DNA of 64,000 nucleotides. Source: JBFWRK01 sp050248955. GTDB lineage: Bacteria > Actinomycetota > Acidimicrobiia > Acidimicrobiales > Ilumatobacteraceae. Made by a program: the position numbers and the translations under genes. This document shows, piece by piece, positions 26,714 to 35,030 of this stretch. The stretch covers positions 124,001 through 188,000 of the forward strand of contig JBFWRK010000008.1 of the NCBI GenBank assembly GCA_050248955.1. The letters are read 5' to 3'. Positions within the stretch are counted from its first letter, which is position 1, and every line of letters starts with the position of its first letter. Below the pieces are notes generated by a model. That model saw only the letters and a list, made by a program, of their open reading frames with translations. It ran no database searches and was not told the DNA's origin.

Positions 26714-28114
26714 ATGAAGGTCCTGTTCGCCACGGCGGAGCTCGCCCCCCTGGTCCGCGTCGGGGGTCTTGCCCCCGCAGCCGCTGGTCTCGTCGATGCG
26801 CTGCGCGACCTCGACGTCGAGGTCGAGGTCGTCCTGCCCGACTACTTCGGCACGCCGCTCGCCGATGAGACGACGGTCGTGCTCGACGTTCCCGAATGGG
26901 CGGGCCCGGCGACCGCTCGGCGAGGGGTCGCACACAAGGTCGGCAGGGTCACGCTCGTCCGGTCGAGGGGGATCGAGCGCCCGCACCCCTACGTCCAGCC
27001 CGACGGTGTCGGGTTCCCGGACAACGACCGGCGGTTCTTCGGTTTCTCCGCCGCTGTCGCCGCGCTGACACGGATCACGGCACCCGACGTCCTCCACCTG
27101 AACGACTGGCACACGGCAACCGCGCTCGCCCACCTGGAAGCACCCCCGCCCACCGTCCTCACGATCCACACCCTCGGCTACCAGGGCTGGGCGAACATCG
27201 GCTGGCTCGACGGCTTCCTGCACCACCGCGGCGCGTTCCTGCACGGCAACGACTGCAACCCGCTCGCCGGTGGCATCCGGCTGGCCGATCTCGTCGTCAC
27301 CGTGAGCCCGACGTACGCGCAGGAGATCGTGACGCCCCAGGGCGGGTTCGGGCTCGATGGCGAGCTGCGCCGACGCGGCGACGAGCTCGTGGGGATCCTG
27401 AACGGGATCGACACGGCGATCTGGGATCCGTCGAACGATCCGAACCTCGTCGCTCCGTACGACGCAGGCGACCTGAGTGGCAAGGCCGCGTCGCAAGCGG
27501 CGTTGTGCGAGGAGCTCGGGCTCGACGACGGCCCGGGTCCGCTCGTGGTGATCGTCAGCCGCCTCGTCGAGCAGAAGGGCATCGATCTCGTCGTGCCCGC
27601 GCTGCCCTTGCTCCCGCGCCTGCCGGCACGCGTCGCCGTGTTGGGCGACGGCGACCGCACCCTGGCCGAGACGTTGCACGCCGCGGCCGGCGCACAGCCG
27701 GAGCGGGTGGCGTTTCGCCAGGGCTACGACGAGGGGCTCGCCCACCGGCTGTTCGCGGGCGGTGACCTGTTCCTGATGCCGAGCCGCTTCGAGCCCTGCG
27801 GCCTCGCCCAGATGCAGGCGATGCGCTACGGGACACCCGTGATCGCCACCGATGTCGGCGGGCTGCACGACACGGTCGTCGACGTCGATGCCGAGCCGGC
27901 GCGCGGCACGGGCACCGTCGCGGCACTGGCCGATCCGCTGCACGTGCTCGATGCGCTGCACCGCGCCGTTCGCGCCTTCTCGAACCGTCCCCGACGCGAT
28001 GCCATGCGACGACGGGGCATGGCGATCGACTGGTCGTGGCGGGCGCCAGCGATCGCTCACATCGCGCACTACCAGCGGTTGACCACCGCTCGGCGCGCTC
28101 CGCCGAGGGCGTGA
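26714..28114 (+). CDS. glgA: Glycogen synthase (GT5, ADP-glucose type)
   Basis: 466 residues, near the usual ~470-480. The N-terminal domain opens MKVLFATAELAPLVRVGGL, where (K/R)VGGL binds ADP-glucose. The C-terminal domain has IVSRLVEQKGIDLV and the GT5 hallmark PSRFEPCGLAQMQAMRYGTP. It transfers glucose from ADP-glucose to the growing alpha-1,4-glucan. The ADP-glucose pyrophosphorylase gene follows on the same strand 34 bp on, so the last two steps of classical bacterial glycogen synthesis sit together. The branching enzyme gene is not in the window. Confidence 0.92.
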   Translation: MKVLFATAELAPLVRVGGLAPAAAGLVDALRDLDVEVEVVLPDYFGTPLADETTVVLDVPEWAGPATARRGVAHKVGRVTLVRSRGIERPHPYVQPDGVGFPDNDRRFFGFSAAVAALTRITAPDVLHLNDWHTATALAHLEAPPPTVLTIHTLGYQGWANIGWLDGFLHHRGAFLHGNDCNPLAGGIRLADLVVTVSPTYAQEIVTPQGGFGLDGELRRRGDELVGILNGIDTAIWDPSNDPNLVAPYDAGDLSGKAASQAALCEELGLDDGPGPLVVIVSRLVEQKGIDLVVPALPLLPRLPARVAVLGDGDRTLAETLHAAAGAQPERVAFRQGYDEGLAHRLFAGGDLFLMPSRFEPCGLAQMQAMRYGTPVIATDVGGLHDTVVDVDAEPARGTGTVAALADPLHVLDALHRAVRAFSNRPRRDAMRRRGMAIDWSWRAPAIAHIAHYQRLTTARRAPPRA

Positions 28115-28136
28115 CCGCGTTCTCCGGACCACTCGC

Positions 28137-28142
28137 TATGGT
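28137..28142 (+). promoter_or_regulatory. Putative -10 element (TATGGT) of glgC
   Basis: TATGGT ends 6 nt before the glgC ATG at 28149, with no ribosome binding site in the gap. It would give a leaderless glgC transcript separate from any glgA read-through. Confidence 0.45.
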
Positions 28143-28148
28143 GCCGTC

Positions 28149-29390
28149 ATGGCAGCCGAGCCGAAGGTCTTCGTGATCGTCCTTGCCGGTGGAGAGGGCC
28201 GCCGGTTGTCACCCCTCACGGCTGACCGTGCAAAACCGGCGGTCCCGTTCGGTGGTTCCTACCGGATCATCGACTTCGTCCTGTCCAACTTCGCGAACGC
28301 GCGGTACCTCAAGATCGTGGTGCTCACGCAGTACAAGAGCCACAGCCTCGACCGGCACATCAGCCAGACGTGGCGGTTCTCGACGTTGCTGGGCAACTAC
28401 GTGACGCCGGTACCGGCGCAGATGCGTCGAGGCCCGCACTGGTTCTCGGGATCGGCCGATGCGATCTACCAGAACCTCAACCTGATCAGCGACGAGAAGC
28501 CCGACCTGGTGTGCGTGTTCGGCGCGGACCACATCTACCACATGGATCCGCGGCAGATGGTCCGGAATCACGTCGACTCGGGAGCAGGCGTCACCGTTGC
28601 CGCGATCCCCGTGCCGATCGAACAGGCCCACCAGTTCGGCATCATCGACGCATCGCCCACGGGCAAGATCCTGCAGTTCCTCGAGAAGCCGCCGACACCT
28701 CCGGGGATGCCCGGCGATCCGACGCGCGCGCTCGCGTCGATGGGCAACTACGTGTTCAACACCGACGTCCTCGTCGACATCGTCACGCCATCGCCGACCG
28801 CCCGCACGAACACCGATGTCGGCGGCGACGTGATCCCGGCGCTCACCCAGATGGGCGTGGCGAACATGTACGACTTCTCGTTGAACGAGGTGCCCGGTCA
28901 GGCAGAGCACGAGCGCGGCTACTGGCGCGACGTCGGGACGCTCGACGCGTACTACGACGCGAACATGGACCTGCTGATGCCGCTCCCCGCGTTCAGCCTC
29001 TACAACCTGGACTGGCCCGTGTACAGCTTGCAGCTCCCGCTGCCCCCCGCAAAGGTCGGGTACGGACGCAGCGGCGAGCACGGGAAGATCTCGAACAGCC
29101 TGCTGTGCGCCGGTTCGATCGTGTCGGGCGGGATCGTCGAGCGATCGATCATCGGACCCGACGTGTACATCGACACCGGCGCCGAGGTCACCGACTCGAT
29201 CGTCTTCCCGGGGGTCCGCATCGGGCCGGAAGCGCGGCTGCACCGCTGCGTGATCGACAAGAACGTCGTCGTGCCGGCCGGTCAGCAGATCGGGATGGAC
29301 GCCGCCCACGACCGTGAGCGGTTCGATGTGTCCGACGCCGGCATCGTCGTCGTGCCGAAGGAGCACCTGGTCGTCGAACGCGTTCCCTGA
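28149..29390 (+). CDS. glgC: Glucose-1-phosphate adenylyltransferase
   Basis: 413 residues, the normal GlgC length. The nucleotidyltransferase domain has LAGGEGRRLSPLTADRAKP (pyrophosphorylase motif), PFGGSYRIIDFVLSNFANA, VFGADHIYHMD with metal-binding Asp, and QFLEKPP for glucose-1-phosphate binding. A left-handed beta-helix domain follows from ~residue 300 (repeated I/V-G-P turns such as IIGPDVYIDTGAEV). It makes ADP-glucose from ATP and glucose-1-phosphate, the committed step of glycogen synthesis, normally with allosteric control. It works with glgA just upstream. Confidence 0.95.
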   Translation: MAAEPKVFVIVLAGGEGRRLSPLTADRAKPAVPFGGSYRIIDFVLSNFANARYLKIVVLTQYKSHSLDRHISQTWRFSTLLGNYVTPVPAQMRRGPHWFSGSADAIYQNLNLISDEKPDLVCVFGADHIYHMDPRQMVRNHVDSGAGVTVAAIPVPIEQAHQFGIIDASPTGKILQFLEKPPTPPGMPGDPTRALASMGNYVFNTDVLVDIVTPSPTARTNTDVGGDVIPALTQMGVANMYDFSLNEVPGQAEHERGYWRDVGTLDAYYDANMDLLMPLPAFSLYNLDWPVYSLQLPLPPAKVGYGRSGEHGKISNSLLCAGSIVSGGIVERSIIGPDVYIDTGAEVTDSIVFPGVRIGPEARLHRCVIDKNVVVPAGQQIGMDAAHDRERFDVSDAGIVVVPKEHLVVERVP

Positions 29391-29434
29391 CCGGCACCGG
29401 CCGCGCCGGCGGGTCGATGGCCGGCCGGGCTCCC

Positions 29435-31342
29435 TCAGATCCCGTCGACGGCAAGGGCCGCGCGTCGCCCTTCGAGCACGGCCTCCATGATCGTGCGCGG
29501 CGCGACGCAGTCACCAGCCGCGAGATGCGCGCCCGCCAGAGGCGCGTCGGGCAACCGGAAGCCGCAGTCGACGACCGCCGCCGCGCCGAGCGTCGTCACG
29601 GTGCCGGTGAAGCGATCCGTCACGTCGACCTCGAGCGCACCGCCCGCCACCGACCGGACGGTGCGGGGCACGGCGCGCCGCACGATGCGCACCCCGCGCT
29701 GCTGCAGACGCACGTTCGCCGGCGCGAGGTCGCCGGTGCGTGCGAGCTCGTTGCCGGCGATGTTGTCCTGGGTGACGAGGACGGCCCGCTCGCCGAGCTC
29801 CTCGGCGAGCCGCACCGCGATCGGACCGCCGATCGGGTCGAGCACGACGACGTCGCCCTCGGCGGGGAGCGACTCGGCGCCGGCCCGGAGGTCGCGGACG
29901 TCGATCGTCGATGCGCCCGGCTCGACGGTGCACGTCGGTTCGCCCCTGACCGATCCGGTGCACTGGATCACGACGTCGGGCGCGCCGGCGCCGGCGATCG
30001 CCGAGGCTCCCGTCGTGCCGAGGTCGATCGCGACCCCGAGCCGATTCAGCTCCGACGTCGCCCAGGTGACGAACGGTCCGCCGGGCGGCGTGATCGCGGC
30101 GATGCCCCCGAGGTGGTCGTCGCGCTCGATGATGCGGACGTGATGCCCTCGCTCCGCCGCGACTCGCGCCGCCTCGAGACCGGCGGGACCGCCTCCGATC
30201 ACGAGCACGTCGCGCGCGTGTGCCGCAGCCCGGTACCAGTCGGGATCCTCGGTCTCGCGTCCGGTCGAGGGCTCGACCACGCAGGAGATGATCGGGTTGC
30301 GGGCATCGCGGACCTGGCACGCCTGGTTGCAGAGCAGGCACGGCCGGACCCGGTCGGGGGTGCCCGCCACCAGCTTGCCGACGAGGTCCGGATCGGCGAG
30401 GAGGGCGCGTGTCATCTCGACCGCGTCGCACACACCGCCGACGACAGCGGACTCGGCCTGGAGCGGATCGACGACCGATCCCTGCAGGACGACTGCCACC
30501 CGCGCCGGCACGACCGAGCGCACGGTGCGGCAGAGGTCGATGTTGAAGCCCGGCGGCTCGTGCAGGTCCGGCCGCGTCTTCTCCACCGAGAAGATCGCCC
30601 CCCGCACCACCACGAGGTAGTCGAGGTGCTCCGCCAGCGCGACGGCGATCCCGGGCGCCATCTCGGGGGTGATGCCGGCCCACGGTGCCAGTTCGTCGCA
30701 CGAGAGCCGGAGCCCGAGCACCGTGTCCGGGCCGATCGAGGAGCGAACCCTGCTCAGCACGTCGCGCGCGAAGCGCAGACGATCCTGTCCCCACTCGTCG
30801 CCGCGGTGGTTCGTCAGGCCGGAGAGGAACTGGCGCAGGAGGCTGTGCTGCCCGCCGTTCACCTCGACGCCGTCGCAGCCGCTCCCGACCGCGAGCCGGG
30901 CCGCTGCTGCGAACCCGTCGACCACGGCAGCGATGTCCTCCGGCTCCATCCACTTCGGCACTTCTCGAGCATTGACCTCGGGCACCCGAGACGGTGCCCA
31001 CAGCTCGCGTTGCGAGTACGCGGACGAGCCCTGACCGCCGGCGTGGCCCAGCGCGGCGACGACGAGCGCGCCCTCGGCGTGGCCGGCGGTGGCGACGGCC
31101 TCCCAGCCCTCGCCGCAACGAGCTGCCAGCGGGGCCCGTTCGTAGGGCCAGTCGGAGTCGTGCACCGACGCCTCGTCGACCACGATCGTGCCGACGCCGC
31201 CGCGGGCCAGACGGCGGTTGAGCGCGACGTGGCGGGCGCCGATGCGGCGGTCATCGTCACCGAGGTTGGTGACGATCGACCCGAACATCACGCGGTTCTT
31301 CGCCGTCCGGGCGCCGAGTGACAGAGGGTCGAGCAGACGCAC
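29435..31342 (-). CDS. FadH/OYE-family iron-sulfur flavoprotein oxidoreductase, mycofactocin-linked type 1
   Basis: 635 residues from a GTG at 31342. Residues ~1-330 are an FMN TIM barrel (MRLLDPLSLGARTAKNRVMF near the start; active-site region around ALGHAGGQGSS). CLLCNQACQVRDARNPIISC gives the four [4Fe-4S] cysteines with the same spacing as the 15.9-kb paralogue. Residues ~375-630 hold the FAD/NAD(P)H domains (VLVIGGGPAGLEAARVA). Sequence-level resemblance is to the first of the two FadH/OYE families that co-occur with mycofactocin. Its substrate is unknown. The gene stands alone between convergent glgC and the divergent copper operon. Confidence 0.82.
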   Translation of the reverse strand: MRLLDPLSLGARTAKNRVMFGSIVTNLGDDDRRIGARHVALNRRLARGGVGTIVVDEASVHDSDWPYERAPLAARCGEGWEAVATAGHAEGALVVAALGHAGGQGSSAYSQRELWAPSRVPEVNAREVPKWMEPEDIAAVVDGFAAAARLAVGSGCDGVEVNGGQHSLLRQFLSGLTNHRGDEWGQDRLRFARDVLSRVRSSIGPDTVLGLRLSCDELAPWAGITPEMAPGIAVALAEHLDYLVVVRGAIFSVEKTRPDLHEPPGFNIDLCRTVRSVVPARVAVVLQGSVVDPLQAESAVVGGVCDAVEMTRALLADPDLVGKLVAGTPDRVRPCLLCNQACQVRDARNPIISCVVEPSTGRETEDPDWYRAAAHARDVLVIGGGPAGLEAARVAAERGHHVRIIERDDHLGGIAAITPPGGPFVTWATSELNRLGVAIDLGTTGASAIAGAGAPDVVIQCTGSVRGEPTCTVEPGASTIDVRDLRAGAESLPAEGDVVVLDPIGGPIAVRLAEELGERAVLVTQDNIAGNELARTGDLAPANVRLQQRGVRIVRRAVPRTVRSVAGGALEVDVTDRFTGTVTTLGAAAVVDCGFRLPDAPLAGAHLAAGDCVAPRTIMEAVLEGRRAALAVDGI

Positions 31343-31511
31343 GGCTGTCGATTGTTGCCGCTCACCTCGCCCAGCAGGAACTCACGGCGTCGAGGCGGCG
31401 TCGCCGCTCCGAGCAGCGGGCCCCCGAACGGGTCGGCCGTGGGACCAAGGTCCCGGTCGCTAGGGCCATCAGGCTCGGCCCGCCACGGTGATGTGGGGCG
31501 AGGCTGAAGGC

Positions 31512-32144
31512 GTGAGGCAGCGTCGTCGCAGCTACCGGTCGATGGTCGCGCTCGTCGGGGCGGCGCTGATGTTCGCCGGTTGCGGTTCCAGCGGTTCATC
31601 GACGCTCGCCGGCATCACCCGGCCGGAGCCGTTGCAGGTCGGTTCGGTTTCGTTGCCGGACGTCACCGACGGGTCAGCGTCGAGCGATCTGACGATGGCT
31701 GCCGAGCCGGGTCACCTGCTGATCACGTACTTCGGTTACACGCACTGCCCGGATGTCTGCCCGACGACGATGTTCGACCTCGCCAACGCGCTCGAGCGGA
31801 TCGGCGACCGCGCCGACCGCGTCGACGTCGCGCTCGTGACCGTCGATCCCGACCGCGACACCCCCGAGGTCCTGAACGGCTACCTCGACTACTTCTTCGA
31901 CGGCCGCTACCACGCAGTTCAGCCGGTCGACCTCGAACAGCTCGCGGACGCCCAGCAGGCGTTCGGTGCGTCGTCCAGTGTCATGACCACCGCGTCGGGC
32001 GAGATCGAGGTATCGCACACCGCGATCACCTACGTCATCGATCAGGCCGGATCCGTGCTCGTCGAATGGCCATTCGGCACCAAGGGCGAAACGATGGCCG
32101 ACGATCTCGAGATCCTGCTCGCCCGCCAGGAGGAGACATCATGA
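31512..32144 (+). CDS. SCO1/SenC-family copper-binding lipoprotein
   Basis: 210 residues from the GTG at 31512 (GAGG 8 nt upstream); a GTG at 31488 would add 8 residues. It has a lipoprotein signal peptide ending LMFAGC and a thioredoxin fold with the copper-binding CPDVCP motif (in YTHCPDVCPTTMFDL) and the conserved His near residue ~165 (SHTAITYVID). Sco proteins deliver copper to, or reduce cysteines of, the CuA site of cytochrome c oxidase. It opens a four-gene operon: the next ATG overlaps its stop (ATGA). Confidence 0.92.
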   Translation: MRQRRRSYRSMVALVGAALMFAGCGSSGSSTLAGITRPEPLQVGSVSLPDVTDGSASSDLTMAAEPGHLLITYFGYTHCPDVCPTTMFDLANALERIGDRADRVDVALVTVDPDRDTPEVLNGYLDYFFDGRYHAVQPVDLEQLADAQQAFGASSSVMTTASGEIEVSHTAITYVIDQAGSVLVEWPFGTKGETMADDLEILLARQEETS

Positions 32145-32746
32145 TGATCACCACCCGCTCGATCGGACGGGGTGCGGCGCGCTCCCGGCGATGGGTGTCG
32201 CTCGGCGTCGGGTTGACGATGATCGCCGCGCTCGGCGCCTGCGGCGACGACGACGACTCCGACGCGGCAGGCACCGACGCGTCGGCAGCCGCCTCCGTCG
32301 AGGTGGAGAACGCCTGGTCCCGCACCAGCCCGGCGATGACCACGGCCGGCGCGGTGTACCTGACCCTCACCAGTGCCGACGGTGATCGCCTCGTCGCAGC
32401 CGCGGTGCCGACCACGGTGGCCGCCAAGACCGAGATCCACGAGACCGTGGTGGCCGAGAGCGGCGACATGACCGACACCACCGCGATGGCAGCCGGCGAC
32501 ACGGCAGCGCCCGCCATGTCCGACACGACCGCCATGGGCGGCACGGAGGAGATGACGATGCGGCCCATCGACGGGCTGGATCTGCCCGCAGGCACTGCGG
32601 TCGTGCTCGAGCCAGGCGGCTACCACATCATGCTGCTGGACCTCGTCGCTCCCCTCGAGCTCGGTACGGAGATCTCGCTGACGCTCACGTTCGAGCAGGC
32701 CGGCGAGCAGACCGTGTCGGTGCCCGTCCTCGCGGAAGCTCCGTGA
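32141..32746 (+). CDS. PCuAC-type periplasmic copper chaperone lipoprotein with Met-rich insertion
   Basis: 201 residues from the ATG at 32141, which has AGGAGG upstream. The signal peptide ends in the lipobox ALGAC. The domain has VENAWSRTSPAMTTAGAVYL and the copper-binding His/Met set: His in KTEIHET, Met in EEMTMRPIDG, and the HIM pair in GGYHIMLLDL. Between the first His and the Met there is a ~35-residue insertion with many Met residues (repeated DTTAM), longer than in standard PCuAC. PCuAC hands Cu(I) to the CuA site together with Sco. Its GTG-start neighbour follows after 1 bp. Confidence 0.88.
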   Translation: MMITTRSIGRGAARSRRWVSLGVGLTMIAALGACGDDDDSDAAGTDASAAASVEVENAWSRTSPAMTTAGAVYLTLTSADGDRLVAAAVPTTVAAKTEIHETVVAESGDMTDTTAMAAGDTAAPAMSDTTAMGGTEEMTMRPIDGLDLPAGTAVVLEPGGYHIMLLDLVAPLELGTEISLTLTFEQAGEQTVSVPVLAEAP

Positions 32747-32747
32747 C

Positions 32748-33197
32748 GTGAACGCGGGTCCGAACGGCGAGGGCGTCGCCGCGGAGGTCCCGCTCGTCGA
32801 GCAGGTCCCGCTCTCCGAGGAGAGCGAGGCCGGCCGGCGGACACCGCTGCGCCTCGTGCTCATCGTCATCGGGATGGTCCTCCTGACGATGGCCGCGATC
32901 GCCCTGCCGTTCGTCCTGACGATGGGCGACGAGTCGACGACCTACTCGTACGTCATCCCACCCGGCACGGGCGATCTCATGGATCGCGGCGCCGATGTCG
33001 TGATCATCCCGGCCCGCCTCGACGTGCACGTGGGTGACGTCATCTCGATCGTGAACAACGACGACCGACCGCACTCGGTGGGACCGTTCTACGTCCCGGC
33101 CGGCGAGCAGCTCGAGCATCGGTTCAACGAAGTCGGCACGATCGCCGAGATCTGCACGATCCACCCGTCCGGGCGCGTCACGATCAACGTGACATGA
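32748..33197 (+). CDS. Membrane-anchored cupredoxin-like protein
   Basis: 149 residues from GTG 32748. One N-terminal membrane helix (LRLVLIVIGMVLLTMAAIAL, ~33-55) anchors an extracytoplasmic cupredoxin domain. Possible type 1 copper ligands are His in DDRPHSVGPF (~108), Cys in EICTIH (~138) and His (~141). The usual Met four or five positions after the last His is absent (HPSGRV), so the copper site would be unusual. It is the third gene of the Sco/PCuAC/cupredoxin/TlpA operon, and the next gene overlaps its stop by ATGA. Confidence 0.75.
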   Translation: MNAGPNGEGVAAEVPLVEQVPLSEESEAGRRTPLRLVLIVIGMVLLTMAAIALPFVLTMGDESTTYSYVIPPGTGDLMDRGADVVIIPARLDVHVGDVISIVNNDDRPHSVGPFYVPAGEQLEHRFNEVGTIAEICTIHPSGRVTINVT

Positions 33198-33667
33198 GGA
33201 GGATCGTCGCACTCGTCACGCTGGTCGCGCTCGTCGCGCTCGCCGGCTGCAGTGGCGACTCGGGCGCCGAACGACTGCCGGACCGGGAGCTCACGGCAGT
33301 CGACGGCACGACGACGCTGGAGCTCAGGTCGTTGCGCGGGCAGACGGTCGTCGTGAACTTCTGGGCGACGTGGTGCGGGCCGTGCCGCTCCGAGCTGCCC
33401 GCGTTCCAGCGGGTGCACGCGGATGTCGGCGAGAGCGTCTGGTTCGTCGGCATCAACGTCGAGCGTGGTGGCGACGCGGCACAGGCCTTCCTGGACGAGC
33501 TCGGCGTCGACTTCGAGCAGTTCGTCGACCCGGAGGGCGAGCTGCTGGCAGAGCTGAACCTCATCGGGCTCCCCGTCACCGTGATCCTCGATGCTGACGG
33601 CAGCGTGCGGACCCGTCACATCGGCGCGCTCGACGAGGGCGAGCTGCGCGACCTCATCGCCGCCTAG
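33194..33667 (+). CDS. TlpA/ResA-type thioredoxin-fold lipoprotein
   Basis: 157 residues with a lipoprotein signal peptide (lipobox LAGC) and a thioredoxin domain with active-site NFWATWCGPCRSELP (~55) and the cis-Pro in IGLPVTVILD (~128). Extracytoplasmic TlpA-like proteins keep cysteines of Sco or cytochrome oxidase subunit II reduced, which fits this operon. The ATG overlaps the cupredoxin stop codon. The length is normal for this compact class. Confidence 0.92.
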   Translation: MRRIVALVTLVALVALAGCSGDSGAERLPDRELTAVDGTTTLELRSLRGQTVVVNFWATWCGPCRSELPAFQRVHADVGESVWFVGINVERGGDAAQAFLDELGVDFEQFVDPEGELLAELNLIGLPVTVILDADGSVRTRHIGALDEGELRDLIAA

Positions 33668-33691
33668 GTTCGGCGCCGGGAGCCGACCGTC

Positions 33692-33735
33692 GATCCTGTC
33701 CTGATCCTGTCCTGATCCTGTCCTGTGTGGACAGG
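33692..33735 (+). repeat. 11-bp tandem repeat (3 copies) ending in a small hairpin
   Basis: GATCCTGTCCT occurs three times without gaps at 33692-33724, followed by GTGTGG and ACAGG; CCTGT-N4-ACAGG can fold into a short hairpin. It lies between the tlpA-like stop and the MFS gene. It does not look like a classical terminator (no T run). Confidence 0.7.
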
Positions 33736-33791
33736 TCGCTGCCGGCGGCGGTCGGCCGTAGCGTGTCGGACGTGCTCCCGCCGAGCCCACG

Positions 33792-35030
33792 ATGACCCTG
33801 ACGCGAGCAGACACCGACGTCGCTCACCGCCCGACCGCCAGCGGCCGGGAGTTCATCGCGCTGCTCACCGCGCTCATGGCGATGGGCGCGCTCGCGATCG
33901 ACATGATGTTGCCTGCGTTCCCCGACATGCGCCGGGAGTTCGGCATGGCGGCCGACTCCGCCGAGGTCGGATGGGTCGTGACTGCCTTCTTCCTCGGTCT
34001 CGCCGTCGGACCGTGGTTGTACGGCCCGATCTCCGATCGCTCCGGCCGCCGCACGCCCCTGTTCATGGGGCTCGGCCTCTACGTCGTCGGCGCCGTGGCG
34101 GCGAGCCTCGCTCCGACGTTCGGATGGATCGTGGCCGCCCGCTTCGTGTGGGGCCTGGGCGCCGCTGCACCGCGATCGCTCAGCCTGGCGATGGTGCGCG
34201 ACCGCTACGAGGGCGAGGCGATGGCCCGCCTGATGTCGATGATCATGGCCGTCTTCCTGCTCGTGCCGATCGTCGCACCCAGCCTGGGCGCCGGCCTGAA
34301 CTCGATCGCCCCGTGGCGGATCGTCTTCTGGACCCCGGTGGTCGTGGCGCTCGGCTTGATGCTCTGGGCGCGCCGGCTCCCCGAGACGCTGACAGCCGAC
34401 CATCGACGCCCCTTCACCTGGGCTGCGGTCGTCGAGGCGAGCCGGCTCGTCGTCACGAACCGCGAGACCGTCTGCTTCACGCTGGCGATCACCTTCCTGT
34501 TCGGCGTGATGACGTCCTTCCTCGCAGGCTCCGAGCTCATCGTCGAGGACGTGTACGGCTACGGCACCTGGTTCCCGCTGTTCTTCGGCAGCATCGCCGT
34601 GCTGCTCGCCGTCAGCTCGCTCAACAACGCGCGGCTCGTCGGCCGGCTCGGCATCACCACCCTCGTACGGCGGATGGCCGTCGTCGGCGTCGTGCTCGCC
34701 GGGGTCCTCGTCGTGGTGTCGTTCACCGGATCCGGCCGGCCGAACTTCTGGTTGTTCACGCTGGCGCTGGCGATCGTGGTGCCGATGGCGCAAGGGCTCG
34801 TGCCGAACTGCAACACGGCGGCGATGATGCCGTTGCCGCACGTGGCGGGCACGGCCTCGACGATCATCGCCACGGTGACCACCGCCGGCGGCGCGCTGCT
34901 CGGCGGATTCGTGAGCAGCGCTTTCGACGGCACCGTTCGGCCGTTCGCGGTGGGGATCGCCGTCTACGTCGTGATCGCCGCCTTGTTCATCCTGGTCGGC
35001 GCGACCGGTGGCAGGCGGCTCAACCGGTAG
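33792..35030 (+). CDS. MFS transporter, Bcr/CflA-like drug:proton antiporter
   Basis: 412 residues with 12 predicted membrane helices. The N-terminal part has LAIDMMLPAFPDMRREFG (Bcr/CflA-type helix 1) and the loop 2-3 motif A GPISDRSGRRTPL. Such pumps export chloramphenicol, bicyclomycin, or cell metabolites; the substrate is not predictable. A TAGCGT hexamer lies ~25 nt upstream. The stop overlaps the convergent mftBC gene by 11 bp. Nothing ties it to mycofactocin besides position. Confidence 0.88.
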   Translation: MTLTRADTDVAHRPTASGREFIALLTALMAMGALAIDMMLPAFPDMRREFGMAADSAEVGWVVTAFFLGLAVGPWLYGPISDRSGRRTPLFMGLGLYVVGAVAASLAPTFGWIVAARFVWGLGAAAPRSLSLAMVRDRYEGEAMARLMSMIMAVFLLVPIVAPSLGAGLNSIAPWRIVFWTPVVVALGLMLWARRLPETLTADHRRPFTWAAVVEASRLVVTNRETVCFTLAITFLFGVMTSFLAGSELIVEDVYGYGTWFPLFFGSIAVLLAVSSLNNARLVGRLGITTLVRRMAVVGVVLAGVLVVVSFTGSGRPNFWLFTLALAIVVPMAQGLVPNCNTAAMMPLPHVAGTASTIIATVTTAGGALLGGFVSSAFDGTVRPFAVGIAVYVVIAALFILVGATGGRRLNR

